From Azospirillum sp. SYSU D00513 (GTDB lineage: Bacteria; Pseudomonadota; Alphaproteobacteria; Azospirillales; Azospirillaceae), in assembly GCF_017356015.1 (NCBI RefSeq), contig NZ_JAFIQV010000002.1, forward strand, positions 186,001-250,000: DNA of 64,000 bases. The letters are read 5' to 3'. The translations under genes were made by a program, and so were the position numbers. The notes beneath the pieces are model-generated. The model did no database searches. It worked only from the letters and a program-made list of their open reading frames with translations, and had not been told where the DNA came from. Position 1 is the first letter of the stretch, and every line of letters starts with the position of its first letter. This document shows, one piece after another, positions 40,035 to 49,900 of this stretch.

Positions 40035-40853
40035 ATGGCTGAATCGCAGAAATTCGCCGATCTCGGCCGCCCCCGGCGCGTCTGGGCCATCGGTGCGGTC
40101 CATGCCGACCCCGACCGGCTGCACGCCATGCACGAGGTGATCGGCGCGAGCTTCCGGCCGGGCGACCGGCTGGTCTATCTCGGAAACATGATCGGATGGG
40201 GGGAGCGCGTCGCCGAGACGGTGGAGGCGCTGCTCGCCTTCCGCCGGGCGCTCCTCTGCATGCCCGGCCTGCTCGCCGGCGACATCGTCTATCTGCGCGG
40301 CGCGCAGGAGGAGATGTGGCAGAAGCTGCTCCAGCTCCATTTCGCGCCCGACCCGCGCCAGGTCCTCGACTGGATGCTCCGCCAGGGGGCGGGCGTCACG
40401 CTGGCCGCCTATGGCGGTTCGGCCGAACAGGGCATGGCCGCCGCGCGCGGCGGCGCCGTGGCGCTCAGCCGCTGGACGCAGGGCCTGCGCCAGGGCATGA
40501 GGGCGCATCCCGGCCACGAGACACTGTTCAATTCCCTGCGCCGCGCCGCCTACACCGGCAATCCCGAAGACGGCACGGGCGGCGGGCTGCTGCTGGTCAG
40601 CGCCGGCATCGACCCCGCCCGGCCCTTCGCCAATCAGGGCGACAGCTTCTGGTGGGGCGGGAGCGGCTTCGCCCGCCTCGCCGGCCCCTTCGGCGGCTTC
40701 CGGCGCGTCGCCCGCGGCTTCGACCCGGCCCGGCAGGGGGTGCGGGTGGACGAGGCCACCGCCACGCTGGACGGCGGCTGCGGTTTCGGCGGCCATCTCG
40801 TCTGCGGCTGCATGGACGCGTCCGGCGAGATGCTCGACCTGTTCCAGATCTAG
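40035..40853 (+). CDS. Calcineurin-type phosphoesterase-like protein, catalytic motifs degenerate
   Basis: 272 residues from ATG 40035; GTG 40017 is also in frame. The order of blocks follows bacterial serine/threonine phosphatases of the metallophosphoesterase fold. However, the GDIHG motif is GAVHAD, the GDxxDRG motif is YLGNMIGWG, and the GNHE motif is YLRGAQEEMW. The metal-bridging Asp residues and the Asn-His pair are therefore missing, so metal-dependent catalysis is doubtful. The C-terminal SAGIDPARPF and CGFGGHLVCGCMD recall the later GHT and His motifs. It may be a pseudoenzyme; no partner gene indicates a role. Confidence 0.65.
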   Translation: MAESQKFADLGRPRRVWAIGAVHADPDRLHAMHEVIGASFRPGDRLVYLGNMIGWGERVAETVEALLAFRRALLCMPGLLAGDIVYLRGAQEEMWQKLLQLHFAPDPRQVLDWMLRQGAGVTLAAYGGSAEQGMAAARGGAVALSRWTQGLRQGMRAHPGHETLFNSLRRAAYTGNPEDGTGGGLLLVSAGIDPARPFANQGDSFWWGGSGFARLAGPFGGFRRVARGFDPARQGVRVDEATATLDGGCGFGGHLVCGCMDASGEMLDLFQI

Positions 40854-41320
40854 GTTTCAGATCCAGGACGGCACCCATCACGTTTTCGTGCGCGCGTATG
40901 GTCCATGGGCGGACCATGGGCCGCCGTCTTGCGGTCCGGCCCCGGCCGCCGAAGCCCCGCCCCGGCGATCCAGGGGGCGGAAAACCAGCCGATGGCGCGT
41001 GCCTCCGCCCTCTCGCGCCCGCCTTACCTCTTCGGCGTCCCTAATCCCATTTCGCCCGATCACCGCATGCGAATCACCCCGGGAGCGGTGATCCGACCGG
41101 CGCCCCTTGTGCGTATTGCATGCAACAGGGGCGGGCGACGGCTGTTGTCCTGAGCACACGGTTCCTGAAAAGAGGCATCCGGACCCGCAGTTTTCCGTGG
41201 GCGAAACGGAGCCGGGAACGAGAAGAGGACCGGGAACGAACTCGGGAAGACCGCCAAGAATCACGGCACCAGAATCACAGCGCCAGAATGACGGCCGCCC
41301 AGACGGGAAGGAAGGGACGG
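40854..41320. other. Intergenic stretch upstream of rpoH
   Basis: 467 bases without a recognised gene. A 10-bp palindrome TTGCATGCAA lies at 41116-41125, and a purine-rich tract precedes the rpoH ribosome site (41205-41320). No promoter is convincing. Open frames here on both strands have no family match. Confidence 0.5.
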
Positions 41321-42223
41321 ATGGCATATATCGATGACCCTGAGACGCAGCGCGCGAACCTGAGCTTCATCAAGGCCTCCATGCGCGAGCCGCTGCTGAC
41401 TCGCGACCACGAATTCGATCTCGCCCGCAAATGGCGGGAGGTCGGCGACGAGCAGGCGCTGCATGAGCTGGTGCGCGCCTACACCCGGCTGGTCGTCGCC
41501 ACCGCGGCGCGCTTCCGCAACTACGGCCTTCCCATGGGCGACCTCGTGCAGGAGGGCAATGTCGGGCTGATGCAGGCCGCGAGCCGGTTCGAGCCCGCGC
41601 GCGAGGTGCGCTTCTCCACCTACGCCGCCTGGTGGATCCGCTCGGCGATGCAGGACTACATCCTGCGCAACTGGTCGATCGTGCGGACCGGAACAACCGC
41701 TGCGCAGAAGTCCCTGTTCTTCAACCTGCGCCGGCTGCGCGCCAAGATCGAGAGCGCCAACGGCGGCAACCTTCCCCGGACCGGCAGCCTCACCAAGGAG
41801 AACCGGGAGTGGATCGCCACCGAGCTTCAGGTGGACGTCAGCGAGGTCGAGGCGATGGAGATGCGGCTGTCCGCGTCGGACCAGTCGCTGAACGCGCCGG
41901 TGGCGGACGGGTCGGACGACGACTGGCAGGACTTCCTCGCCGACCAGCGCCCCTCGCCCGAGGAGGTCGTCATCGGGATGCGCGACTCCTCCACGCGCTC
42001 GCAATGGCTGGCCGAGGCGCTGGGCGAGCTGTCGCCGCGCGAGCGCACCATCATCCGGGAGCGCCGCCTGCGCGAGGAGGGCGCCACGCTGGAGGAGCTG
42101 GGCCGCGAACTCGGCGTCAGCAAGGAACGCGTGCGCCAGCTCGAACACCGCGCCCTGCTGAAGCTGCGCCAGTCGATGCTGAAGCGCGTCGACGGCCACG
42201 AGGATCTGCTCGCCGACGCCTGA
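41321..42223 (+). CDS. rpoH: RNA polymerase heat-shock sigma factor RpoH
   Basis: 300 residues from ATG 41321, behind GGAAGGAAGGGA. Region 2 carries DLVQEGNVGLMQAASRFEPAREVRFSTYAAWWIRSAMQDYILRNWS. The RpoH box appears as AQKSLFFNLRRLR, and region 4 as LEELGRELGVSKERVRQLEHRALLKLR. RpoH directs heat-shock genes such as htpG; many alphaproteobacteria have several copies. The N-terminal residues (AYIDDPETQRANLSFIKASMREPLLTRDHE) resemble the RpoH2 type. It is a plausible reader of the promoter at 8064. Confidence 0.95.
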   Translation: MAYIDDPETQRANLSFIKASMREPLLTRDHEFDLARKWREVGDEQALHELVRAYTRLVVATAARFRNYGLPMGDLVQEGNVGLMQAASRFEPAREVRFSTYAAWWIRSAMQDYILRNWSIVRTGTTAAQKSLFFNLRRLRAKIESANGGNLPRTGSLTKENREWIATELQVDVSEVEAMEMRLSASDQSLNAPVADGSDDDWQDFLADQRPSPEEVVIGMRDSSTRSQWLAEALGELSPRERTIIRERRLREEGATLEELGRELGVSKERVRQLEHRALLKLRQSMLKRVDGHEDLLADA

Positions 42224-42289
42224 CCGCCAGCCCATCCCCTTCCTTCAGAGCACCGTCGAGGGCGCCCCATGTGGGCGCCCTTCGCCTTT

Positions 42290-44182
42290 TCAGGCCTCGG
42301 CCCGCGCCTCCGCCGGGGCGGCCTCGCCCTCCAGCTCCATGCGCCAGACCTCCGTCGTGTCGGTGCGGCCGCGCAGGGAGCGGCCACCCACGCGGGCCAG
42401 CGGAGCGGCGCCGATCCCCTGCGCGGCGGTCGCGGCGCTGGTCAGCACGATCACCTCGGACTGGCCCTGGAGTGCCGACGCCAGCTCCGACATGCGGGCG
42501 GCGATGTTCACCGTCTCCCCGACGATGGTGTAGTTGATCCGGCTGGCCGAGCCGATGTTGCCGACGACCACCGGGCCGGAATGCAGGCCGACGCGGACGC
42601 GGATCGGCGCCAGCCCGGCCGCCTCGCGGCGACGATTGTTCTCCCCGACCGCACGGGTGATGGCATGGGCGGCGCGGAGCGCGCGGGCGGCGTGGTCCTC
42701 CTGCTCCTCCGGCGCGTTCCAGAAGGCCATGATCGAATCGCCGATGAACTTGTCCACCGTGCCGCCCTCCGCCTCGATGCAGTCGGCGAGCTGGGTGAAA
42801 TGCTCGTTCAGCAGGGCGGCGGTGTCGGCGGCGCCGAGATGCTCGGCGAGCTGGGAGAAGCCGCGGATGTCCGTGAACATCACCGTGACGTCGCGCTCCT
42901 CCGACCCGAAGGCGGCGCCGTCGCCGCTCCGGTGCATGAGCCGCAGCACCAGGGCCTTGGGCACATAGGTCTCGAACCAGCGCAGGCCCGCGACCATCGC
43001 GTTGAAGGCGGCGGCGGCGCGCGACAGCTCGCGCAGGCGCGAGTCGGGCAGCTCCTGGATGCCGTTGAAGTCGAAGGCGCGCACGCGGTCGGCCGCCTCG
43101 GCCAGCCGCGCCACCTGGCGGCTGATGCGCCGCCCGACGACAAGCGCCGCCGCGACCGACACCAGCAGGATGGCGAAGCCGGCCAGCGCGGTGTCGCGCA
43201 GCCGCCGTATCTCGGTGTCCACCTCCTGCTCGCGGAAGCGGATGCCGATGGTCCAGTCCTGCTTGCCGTAGCCGGGCATGGGCCGCAGCAGGAACAGGTA
43301 CTCCTCGCCGGCCACCGTGACGATCCGGCTGAGGATGCGCTTGGTCAGCGTCACCCCGGCGTCCTGCGTGTTCCAGAGCGCCGCCAGGGGCGGATCGTCG
43401 AGCTGGTCCACGCGCGGCAGCGGCGGCCCGTCGGTCTTGCCTGTGAAATCGAACTTCAGCGCCTCCAGCGACGGGTGGGCCAGCACATGGCCCCGGTCGA
43501 ACAGGACGAAGGCATTGATCCCCTGCTCGACATAGAGGTTCGACAGGAAGCGCGACAGGTCGCCGAGCGAGACGCCCACCATCACCTGCCCGAGATAGCG
43601 GCCGTCGCGGTGGATCGGGTGGAAGAGGGTGACGAAGCTCGTCCCCGCCTCCTTCGACCAGAGCGGGTCGGCCCAGCTCGGCGCGGTGCGGTCGGCGGCG
43701 TCCGTCATCTCGGGCGGCAGGTCGGGCTCGCCGCGCAGGTCGAGCGCCTTCGTGCGCAGGGAGCCGTCCTGGCGGCCGACCTGCACCCCCGTCAGTTCCG
43801 GACCGATGAGCGCCAGGCCCGTGACCTGGGGCACGGCGGCGAGCGAGCCGCGCAGGGTGTCGAGCACCCGTTCCCCACCGTCCGGGGCCAGCTCGCCCCG
43901 CTCCACCATCTCCGCGATGAACTTCGCCATGTCGCGCGCGGGGTTGAGCTGGTTGCGGACCCGCACCTCCACGCCGGCCAGCGCGAGGTCGGCCTTGTCG
44001 TTGCCAAGCGTGATGGTGTTGCGCCCGGCGCTGACCAGCCCGAGCACCAGCACGCTCGCCACCGCCAGAAGCATCAGCGAGCCGAATCCGGCCACCAGCA
44101 CCGTCGCGACGGACAGGTGCAGGCGCGGCAGGAACCGGCGGGCGGGCTTTTTCGGCGACGGATTCGGCGTTGGATCGGCCAT
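42290..44182 (-). CDS. Membrane-bound class III adenylate/guanylate cyclase with Cache and HAMP
   Basis: 630 residues from ATG 44182. One N-terminal membrane segment (about 20-45), a periplasmic Cache-type domain (about 50-325), a second membrane segment (about 327-347) and HAMP. The class III cyclase has metal-site Asp residues in MFTDIRGFSQLAEHLG and GDSIMAFWNAP, and Lys in VDKFIGD. The position of the usual adenine-specifying Asp is Asn in RINYTIVGETVN, so ATP specificity is not guaranteed. It probably makes a cyclic nucleotide in response to an extracellular ligand. Divergent from the nuclease-fold gene. Confidence 0.92.
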   Translation of the reverse strand: MADPTPNPSPKKPARRFLPRLHLSVATVLVAGFGSLMLLAVASVLVLGLVSAGRNTITLGNDKADLALAGVEVRVRNQLNPARDMAKFIAEMVERGELAPDGGERVLDTLRGSLAAVPQVTGLALIGPELTGVQVGRQDGSLRTKALDLRGEPDLPPEMTDAADRTAPSWADPLWSKEAGTSFVTLFHPIHRDGRYLGQVMVGVSLGDLSRFLSNLYVEQGINAFVLFDRGHVLAHPSLEALKFDFTGKTDGPPLPRVDQLDDPPLAALWNTQDAGVTLTKRILSRIVTVAGEEYLFLLRPMPGYGKQDWTIGIRFREQEVDTEIRRLRDTALAGFAILLVSVAAALVVGRRISRQVARLAEAADRVRAFDFNGIQELPDSRLRELSRAAAAFNAMVAGLRWFETYVPKALVLRLMHRSGDGAAFGSEERDVTVMFTDIRGFSQLAEHLGAADTAALLNEHFTQLADCIEAEGGTVDKFIGDSIMAFWNAPEEQEDHAARALRAAHAITRAVGENNRRREAAGLAPIRVRVGLHSGPVVVGNIGSASRINYTIVGETVNIAARMSELASALQGQSEVIVLTSAATAAQGIGAAPLARVGGRSLRGRTDTTEVWRMELEGEAAPAEARAEA

Positions 44183-44364
44183 GCGCGGCAGGGTACCGGG
44201 GCCGGCGGCCCTCGGCAACGGGGCAGGGGGCCAAGCCCGGTCCTTGTCATACAGGCTTTGTCCTCATGGACGTCGTCATGCCGACGTCGGGGGCAGCGGC
44301 TTGCCAGGAGGCGGCGGGCAGGGCATACCGGAACCGGACCCAATCCGAGAGGAGCAACGCCCGC

Positions 44365-45291
44365 GTGACGTGCCGCCCTGCGCTCCTCCATTCCGCGCTC
44401 TCGCTTGGCGCGGCACTCCTCGCCTGCGCGCCGGCTGCGGCGGAGGCGTCGGGGCCGTCCCGCGCGCAGGCGGCTCCGGCCGAGGCGGCGCCGGTCAGGG
44501 TGGCGGCGGTGATCGATGGTGACACGCTGGAACTGGCGGACGGGCGGCGCGTCCGGCTCGCCGGCATCCTGGCCCCGAAAGCCGTGGCGGCCGGGGACCC
44601 CGGCAGCGGGGAAAGACGGCTCGCCGACTCGGCGACGGCGGCGTTGCGGGCCCTGGCGCAGGGGCGCGCGGTGAGTCCGGCCGGCCTGGCGCCGACCGAC
44701 CGGCATGGCCGGCTGTTGACGCAACTGGTCCGCGACGATGGGCTGTGGATCCAGCAGGCGCTGGTTTCCGGGGGGCATGTCCGCGTGCAGACCCGGCCCG
44801 ACGCCCGCGAGCGCGCGGCCGAATTGCTGGCCGCCGAGGCGGAGGCGCGCGGCGCCGGACGGGGCCTCTGGCGGTCCGCCGGCTACGCCGTCCGCCCGGC
44901 CGATCCCGACCTGCTGCACCGGCACCGCGACAGCTTCCAGATCGTGGAGGGGCGCGTGCTCGCCGCCGCCCTTGCCGGGGGTGCGGCCTACCTGAATTTC
45001 GGGGCGGACCGGCGGACGGACGTCACCGTCCGGATCGCCCCTGCCGCCCTGCGGCTCTTCGCGCGGGCGGGGGTGGACCCGCTGGCCTTCCAGGGGCGGG
45101 CGGTGCGCGTGCGCGGCTGGGTCGGGCTGCGCAACGGGCCGATGATCGAGGCCAGCCACCCCGAGCAGATCGAACTGCTCGGCCAGGCTCCGCCCGCGCC
45201 GGACGGGTGCTGCGCCCCGGTCCCAGAGCCGATGCCCGAGCCCGGACCCGGACCCGGACCAGACCCCGCCGATGAGGAGGCATCCGAATGA
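44365..45291 (+). CDS. Exported nuclease-fold (SNase/OB) protein, probably catalytically inactive
   Basis: 308 residues from a GTG start with GAGAGGAG upstream. A signal peptide (LLHSALSLGAALLACAPAAAEA) is followed by an SNase-type segment, AAVIDGDTLELADGRRVRLAGI. DRHGRLLTQLV and ARGAGRGLW are also family-like. In staphylococcal nuclease the active site follows as DTPE; here that position reads LAPK, so the catalytic Asp and Glu are missing. A second OB-like part (about 180-285) and a Pro/Gly-rich tail follow. It overlaps the cytochrome gene by four bases (ATGA). Confidence 0.78.
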   Translation: MTCRPALLHSALSLGAALLACAPAAAEASGPSRAQAAPAEAAPVRVAAVIDGDTLELADGRRVRLAGILAPKAVAAGDPGSGERRLADSATAALRALAQGRAVSPAGLAPTDRHGRLLTQLVRDDGLWIQQALVSGGHVRVQTRPDARERAAELLAAEAEARGAGRGLWRSAGYAVRPADPDLLHRHRDSFQIVEGRVLAAALAGGAAYLNFGADRRTDVTVRIAPAALRLFARAGVDPLAFQGRAVRVRGWVGLRNGPMIEASHPEQIELLGQAPPAPDGCCAPVPEPMPEPGPGPGPDPADEEASE

Positions 45292-46133
45292 TCCGCCGCG
45301 CGCTGGCCGCCTTGATGTTGGCTCTTGGGCTTCTCGGCCCCGCTCGCCCCCAGCCCGCGATGGCGGCCGATCCCGAACTGGTCCTGTCGACCGGCGGCGC
45401 CGAGACGCGGCTCGGCCGCGAGGCCCTGCTGGCGCGCGCGGACGCGGTGACGGTGGAGATCCCGCGGGACGTCGCCTATGGCGGGCGGGCGATGCGCTAC
45501 CGCGCGGTGCCGCTGGCATCGCTTCTGCAGGGCGAGCGGCCGCCCGGCGGCATGCTGGAGTTCGTCGCCACGGATGGCTTCGCGGCACAGATCCCGGCGG
45601 CGCTGGCGCTTTCGGCGGACCCGCGCGGCGCCAGGGCCTTCCTTGCCGTCGAGCCCTCCGGCGCGCCCTGGCCGCCGCTGCCCGGCAAGGAGCTGTCGGC
45701 CGGCCCCTTCTATCTCGTCTGGACCAACCCGGCCGCCTCGGGCGTGCGCAGCGAGCAATGGCCCTACCAGGTCGCGCGGATCGGCGAGGCGGAAAGCCCG
45801 GTCCGGCGCTGGCCGCAGATCGCCGTCGACCCGGCGCTGCCGCCCCAGGCGCCCGAGCGGGCGGGGCAGGAGCTGTTCATCACGCAATGCATGGCCTGCC
45901 ACACCATGAACGGGGGCGGCTCCGCGACCATGGGGCCGGACCTGAACCTGCCCATGAACCCCGTCGAGTACATGCGGTCCGACGGGTTGAGGCGGCTGAT
46001 CCGCGACCCGCGTTCGGTGCGGAGCTGGCCCGGCCAGTCGATGCCGGGCTTTCCGCCCGAGTCGCTGAGCGACGCGGAGATCGACCGGATCGTCGCCTAT
46101 CTCGGGCACATGTCGAACCGGAAGGCGCGATAA
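45288..46133 (+). CDS. Exported c-type cytochrome with molybdoenzyme-like N-terminal domain
   Basis: 281 residues. Sec signal peptide to about residue 26. Residues 27-185 resemble the oxidoreductase molybdopterin-binding fold of sulfite oxidase-like proteins, but no molybdenum-ligand Cys is seen. The C-terminal part (190-281) is a monohaem cytochrome c: CMACH is the haem site and Met in GQSMPGFPPE is the likely sixth ligand. It is coupled to the upstream nuclease-fold gene by ATGA. Together they may form an electron-transfer or periplasmic maturation pair; this is speculative. Confidence 0.8.
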   Translation: MIRRALAALMLALGLLGPARPQPAMAADPELVLSTGGAETRLGREALLARADAVTVEIPRDVAYGGRAMRYRAVPLASLLQGERPPGGMLEFVATDGFAAQIPAALALSADPRGARAFLAVEPSGAPWPPLPGKELSAGPFYLVWTNPAASGVRSEQWPYQVARIGEAESPVRRWPQIAVDPALPPQAPERAGQELFITQCMACHTMNGGGSATMGPDLNLPMNPVEYMRSDGLRRLIRDPRSVRSWPGQSMPGFPPESLSDAEIDRIVAYLGHMSNRKAR

Positions 46134-46213
46134 CCGTCTGGCGCGTTCCGGGAGCCCCGGCCTACAGTGAACCGGCCTTGCAGAGAGTGCCCGGCGCAAG
46201 AGGATTCCACAGC

Positions 46214-47179
46214 ATGCCCCGCAGCGAGCTTTTTCCGCCCATCGACCCGTACGAGACCGGCTACCTGCCGGCGGACGAGATCCACTCCCTCTACTGGGAG
46301 CAGTCGGGCAACCCGCAGGGCGTGCCGGTCCTGTTCCTGCACGGGGGACCGGGGGCCGGGGCCTCGCCGACGCACCGGCGCTTCTTCGATCCCGCCCATT
46401 ACCGCATCGTCATCATGGACCAGCGCGGGGCCGGGCGGTCGCGGCCGCTCGGCGAGATCCGGCGCAACACGACCGAGCATCTGATCGAGGATCTGGAGCG
46501 GCTGCGCGGGCATCTGGGGATCCGGCGCTGGCTGCTGTTCGGCGGTTCCTGGGGATCGACCCTGGCGCTGGCCTACGCGCAGGCGCGACCCGACCAATGC
46601 CTGGGGCTGGTGCTGCGGGGCATCTTCCTGATGCGCGGAACGGAGATCGACTGGTTCCTGAACTCCATGGGCGTCATCTTCCCCGAGGCCTGGGCCGGCT
46701 TCGTCTCCCACATCCCGGAGGAGGAGCGGGGCGACCTGCTGGAAGCCTACTGGAAGCGGCTGGACTCCCCCGACCCGGCGGTGCGCATGGCCGCCGCCAA
46801 GGCCTGGAGCATGTATGAGGGCGCCTGCTCCTCGCTGCTGCCCTCGCCCGACCTCGTCGCCGCGAGCGGGGAGGACAACCACGCGCTCGGCCTCGCCCGG
46901 ATCGAGGCGCATTACTTCCGCTCCAACCGCTTCACCCCGGACGACCGGCTGCTGCGCGGCGTCGAGCGCATCCGCCACCTGCCGGCGGTCATCGTGCAGG
47001 GACGCTACGACATCGTCTGCCCACCGGTCACCGCCGACGCCCTGCGCCGCGCCTGGCCCGAGGCGGAGTACCGGGTCATCCCCGACGCCGGCCATTCCGC
47101 GATGGAGCCGGGCATCCGCGCGGCGCTGGTCCAGGCGACGGAGCGGTTCAAAGGTCTTGGCTCCGGCTCAACCACTTAG
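46214..47179 (+). CDS. pip: Proline iminopeptidase (prolyl aminopeptidase)
   Basis: 321 residues from ATG 46214. The start MPRSELFPPIDPYETGYLPADEIHSLYWEQSGNPQG is classic for the pip family. HGGPG forms the oxyanion region, GGSWGS carries the serine nucleophile, and GRYDIVCPP and GHSA carry the Asp and His. It removes N-terminal proline from peptides in the cytosol. It lies 80 bases after the cytochrome gene and is probably independent. Confidence 0.96.
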   Translation: MPRSELFPPIDPYETGYLPADEIHSLYWEQSGNPQGVPVLFLHGGPGAGASPTHRRFFDPAHYRIVIMDQRGAGRSRPLGEIRRNTTEHLIEDLERLRGHLGIRRWLLFGGSWGSTLALAYAQARPDQCLGLVLRGIFLMRGTEIDWFLNSMGVIFPEAWAGFVSHIPEEERGDLLEAYWKRLDSPDPAVRMAAAKAWSMYEGACSSLLPSPDLVAASGEDNHALGLARIEAHYFRSNRFTPDDRLLRGVERIRHLPAVIVQGRYDIVCPPVTADALRRAWPEAEYRVIPDAGHSAMEPGIRAALVQATERFKGLGSGSTT

Positions 47180-47282
47180 GCTTTTCGTCAAATACATTAT
47201 GGCGGTGTTGCCGAAACATTCTTACCCCTCCAAACTAATCGTTTGAGTTATCTCGAACGATAACGGCTGGACGGGGTGCGAC

Positions 47283-49508
47283 ATGGCGGGCAGCGCGGCG
47301 GACGTGGGCGCAGGTGTGGGTGTGGGCGCGGGCGTGCCCCGGATCAAGCCACTGATGTGGACCTTGCGGCGGGTGCTGGTGGGGGTGGGGCTGCTCTCCT
47401 CGGTGGCCTTCGTCGGCAGCCATCTCTGGACGTCGCGGCTCTACCACGATTTCGCGCAGGAGACGCTGAACGGATCGGCCGCCTCCACCGCCTCCTTCCT
47501 GGTGCGCGAGCGCGTCACCAAGGAGTATCTGGACCGCATCGCCCCCGAACTCGACCAGTGGGGGCGGATGGAGACGGTGGTCCAGTATGTCGCCGAGAAG
47601 GACGCCGCCAAGGCCGTCATCGCCGCCGACCAGCCCTACACCCGGCCGGCCGCCATGGAAGGGCAGATCCGGCTGAAGGCGGTGCATCTGTTCCTGCCGG
47701 ACATGACGCCGCTGGCCAGCTCCGCCAAGGGCGGCCCGGACACGGTCACCGCGCGCGCCGCCGTGCTGGCGGAGCTGAAGGCGCGCCCGCTGGAAAAGCA
47801 GCGCACCAAGGCCGCCTATCTCTGGCGTAACGAGCGGGGCGAGCCCCTGCACAGCGTGATCCTGCCGGTCGGCGGCTTCCGCGTGCAGGGCTTCATGGAG
47901 GTGGTCTCCGACCCGCTGCACCTGCTGGACGGCATGGGCACGGCGCTGGGCGGCGACCTGCGCATCCTCGGCGCGGACGGCGCCGTTCTGTACGAAACGC
48001 TTCAGGACGAGAAGCCCGGCGGGACGGGCGCCGTGCTCGACACCACCAGCCTGACGGTGACCGACCGCGCCGGCACGCCCTGGGCGACCGCGACCCTGAC
48101 GCGCGACATCGGCCCCTTCCAGGCGCGCGAGGTGCAATTGCGCAACCGGGCCATCGCCATGGTGCTGGGCGTGCTGGCCGCCGTGGCGCTGCTGGGGGTG
48201 CTGCTGCTCCAGAACGCGGTCCTGAGCCGGCTCAAGACCCTGTCGGCGGCCATCGCCCGCATCGCCGCCGGCGACACCGAGGTGGAGGTGCCGCGCACCG
48301 GCCGGGACGAGCTGGGCGCCATCGCCGGTGCCGTGCTGGGGCTGCGCGAGAGCGTGCGCCAGGTCATGCGGCTGAAGGCGATGGTGGAGGCGAGCCCGAC
48401 CCCGACCGCGCTGGTGGTGGATGGCGAGATCACCTTCACCAACGCCGCCGCCCGCGCCCATTGCGAGGCCTACGGGCTGGCCTGCGGCAGCCTCGACCTG
48501 TTCGGGGAGGCCGCGGACCTGCGCGGCGCGCTGGCCGACCCGGCGGGGCTGCCCTTCCGGATGAGCGAGGTGGAGGTCGCGGGCCGGCTGCTCGACATCC
48601 AGCTCGACCCGGTGCGCGACGCGTCGGGCGCGCTGGCGGCGGTGACGCTGACCTGGACCGACGTGACCGAGCAGGCGGCCCAGGCGCGCTTCGCCGCCGC
48701 CCTCATGGAGCAGGTGCGCGAGGTCGCGGCCTCGATCGGGGCGGAGGCGCGCGGGCTGGACGGGCTGTCGGGCCGGCTGCACGACCAGTCCCGCGCCACC
48801 ATCGAGGGGGCGGGCGCCGTCGGCGACCGCATCGCGGCGAGCAGCGCCGGGGCCAACACGGTGGCCGCCGCGACGGAGGAGCTGACCGCCTCCCTGCGCT
48901 CGGTCAGCGCGCGGGCCGAGGAGGCGGCGGCCAAGGCCGACCGCGCCGGCCAGGACCTCGCCGAGGCCAACGGCAAGGTCGAGCGGCTGGAGCAGGCGGC
49001 CCGCCAGATCGACGGCATCGTCACCATGGTCACGAGCATCGCCGAGCAGACCAAGCTGCTGGCGCTCAACGCCACCATCGAGGCGGCCCGCGCCGGCGAG
49101 GCCGGCAAGGGCTTCGCCGTCGTCGCCGCCGAGGTCAAGAAGCTCGCCACCGAGACGGAGAGCGCCACGCTCCGCATCGGCGATTCGGTCGGGCTGATCC
49201 GCGACAGCCTGTCCGAGACGGTCCAGGGCTTCGCCGGCATCCGCGCCTCGGTCGAGCAGGTGGTGACGCTCCAGGGCTCCATCGCCGAAGCCGTGGAGCA
49301 GCAGAACGCCACCTCCGCCGAGATCGCCCAGGCCGTCACCGACATCGCCCGCCAGACCGCCGACAGCGACGGGCTGATGCGCGGCGTCAGCGAACGCGCC
49401 CGCGCGGCAAGCGCCATGGCCGAGGAGCTGCTGGCGGCGTCCGGCGCGCTGGCCCGACAGTCGGAGACCTTGGAAACCCACCTCGCCCGGCACAGCGCGC
49501 GGCGGTGA
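47283..49508 (+). CDS. Methyl-accepting chemotaxis protein with Cache-like sensor and PAS
   Basis: 741 residues. Membrane segments lie near 28-46 and 290-312, with a periplasmic sensor domain of about 240 residues between them (CHASE4-like, [39 protein letters not shown]). HAMP follows, then a PAS-like segment ([23 protein letters not shown]) and the signalling domain with the hairpin tip [37 protein letters not shown]. No C-terminal CheR-tether pentapeptide is seen. It is unusual that this gene occupies the place where infC is commonly found before rpmI. Confidence 0.94.
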   Translation: MAGSAADVGAGVGVGAGVPRIKPLMWTLRRVLVGVGLLSSVAFVGSHLWTSRLYHDFAQETLNGSAASTASFLVRERVTKEYLDRIAPELDQWGRMETVVQYVAEKDAAKAVIAADQPYTRPAAMEGQIRLKAVHLFLPDMTPLASSAKGGPDTVTARAAVLAELKARPLEKQRTKAAYLWRNERGEPLHSVILPVGGFRVQGFMEVVSDPLHLLDGMGTALGGDLRILGADGAVLYETLQDEKPGGTGAVLDTTSLTVTDRAGTPWATATLTRDIGPFQAREVQLRNRAIAMVLGVLAAVALLGVLLLQNAVLSRLKTLSAAIARIAAGDTEVEVPRTGRDELGAIAGAVLGLRESVRQVMRLKAMVEASPTPTALVVDGEITFTNAAARAHCEAYGLACGSLDLFGEAADLRGALADPAGLPFRMSEVEVAGRLLDIQLDPVRDASGALAAVTLTWTDVTEQAAQARFAAALMEQVREVAASIGAEARGLDGLSGRLHDQSRATIEGAGAVGDRIAASSAGANTVAAATEELTASLRSVSARAEEAAAKADRAGQDLAEANGKVERLEQAARQIDGIVTMVTSIAEQTKLLALNATIEAARAGEAGKGFAVVAAEVKKLATETESATLRIGDSVGLIRDSLSETVQGFAGIRASVEQVVTLQGSIAEAVEQQNATSAEIAQAVTDIARQTADSDGLMRGVSERARAASAMAEELLAASGALARQSETLETHLARHSARR

Positions 49509-49566
49509 GGGAGGGATAAGGCCCGTAAAAATGCGCGCGCATGCCGGTTTCGGCGCCCGTGGCCCC

Positions 49567-49595
49567 TTGCGCCGGGCCGGGCATCCGCGTATAAG
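49567..49595 (+). promoter_or_regulatory. Probable promoter of rpmI-rplT
   Basis: TTGCGC (49567-49572) and TATAAG (49590-49595) are separated by 17 bases. The leader of about 80 bases before rpmI is GC-rich and could fold into a regulatory structure as in other L20 operons. Confidence 0.6.
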
Positions 49596-49682
49596 GCTGC
49601 GCTCCAACGGCGGCGAGGCCGGGCCGAAAGCCCCGGGCATGCCCAACCGCCAAGTCGGAACGTTCAAACCCAAGGATTTGAA

Positions 49683-49883
49683 ATGCCCAAGCTGAAGACC
49701 AAGAGCGGCGCCAAGAAGCGCTTCAAGGTGACCGCTTCCGGTAAGGTCCGTGCCGGTGCCGCCTACAAGCGCCACTGCCTGGAAAACAAGAGCCCGGACA
49801 TGAAGCGCAGTGCGCGCGGCATGATGACGCTTTCCGACCAGGACGCGCGCATCGTGCTGAAGAACTGGCTGCGCAACGCTTGA
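49683..49883 (+). CDS. rpmI: 50S ribosomal protein L35
   Basis: 66 residues, typical length, [30 protein letters not shown] and FSLENK-like core, very basic. It is followed 17 bases later by rplT. infC, normally upstream, is not in the window. Confidence 0.99.
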   Translation: MPKLKTKSGAKKRFKVTASGKVRAGAAYKRHCLENKSPDMKRSARGMMTLSDQDARIVLKNWLRNA

Positions 49884-49900
49884 TCCGGAGGAATTGATAA

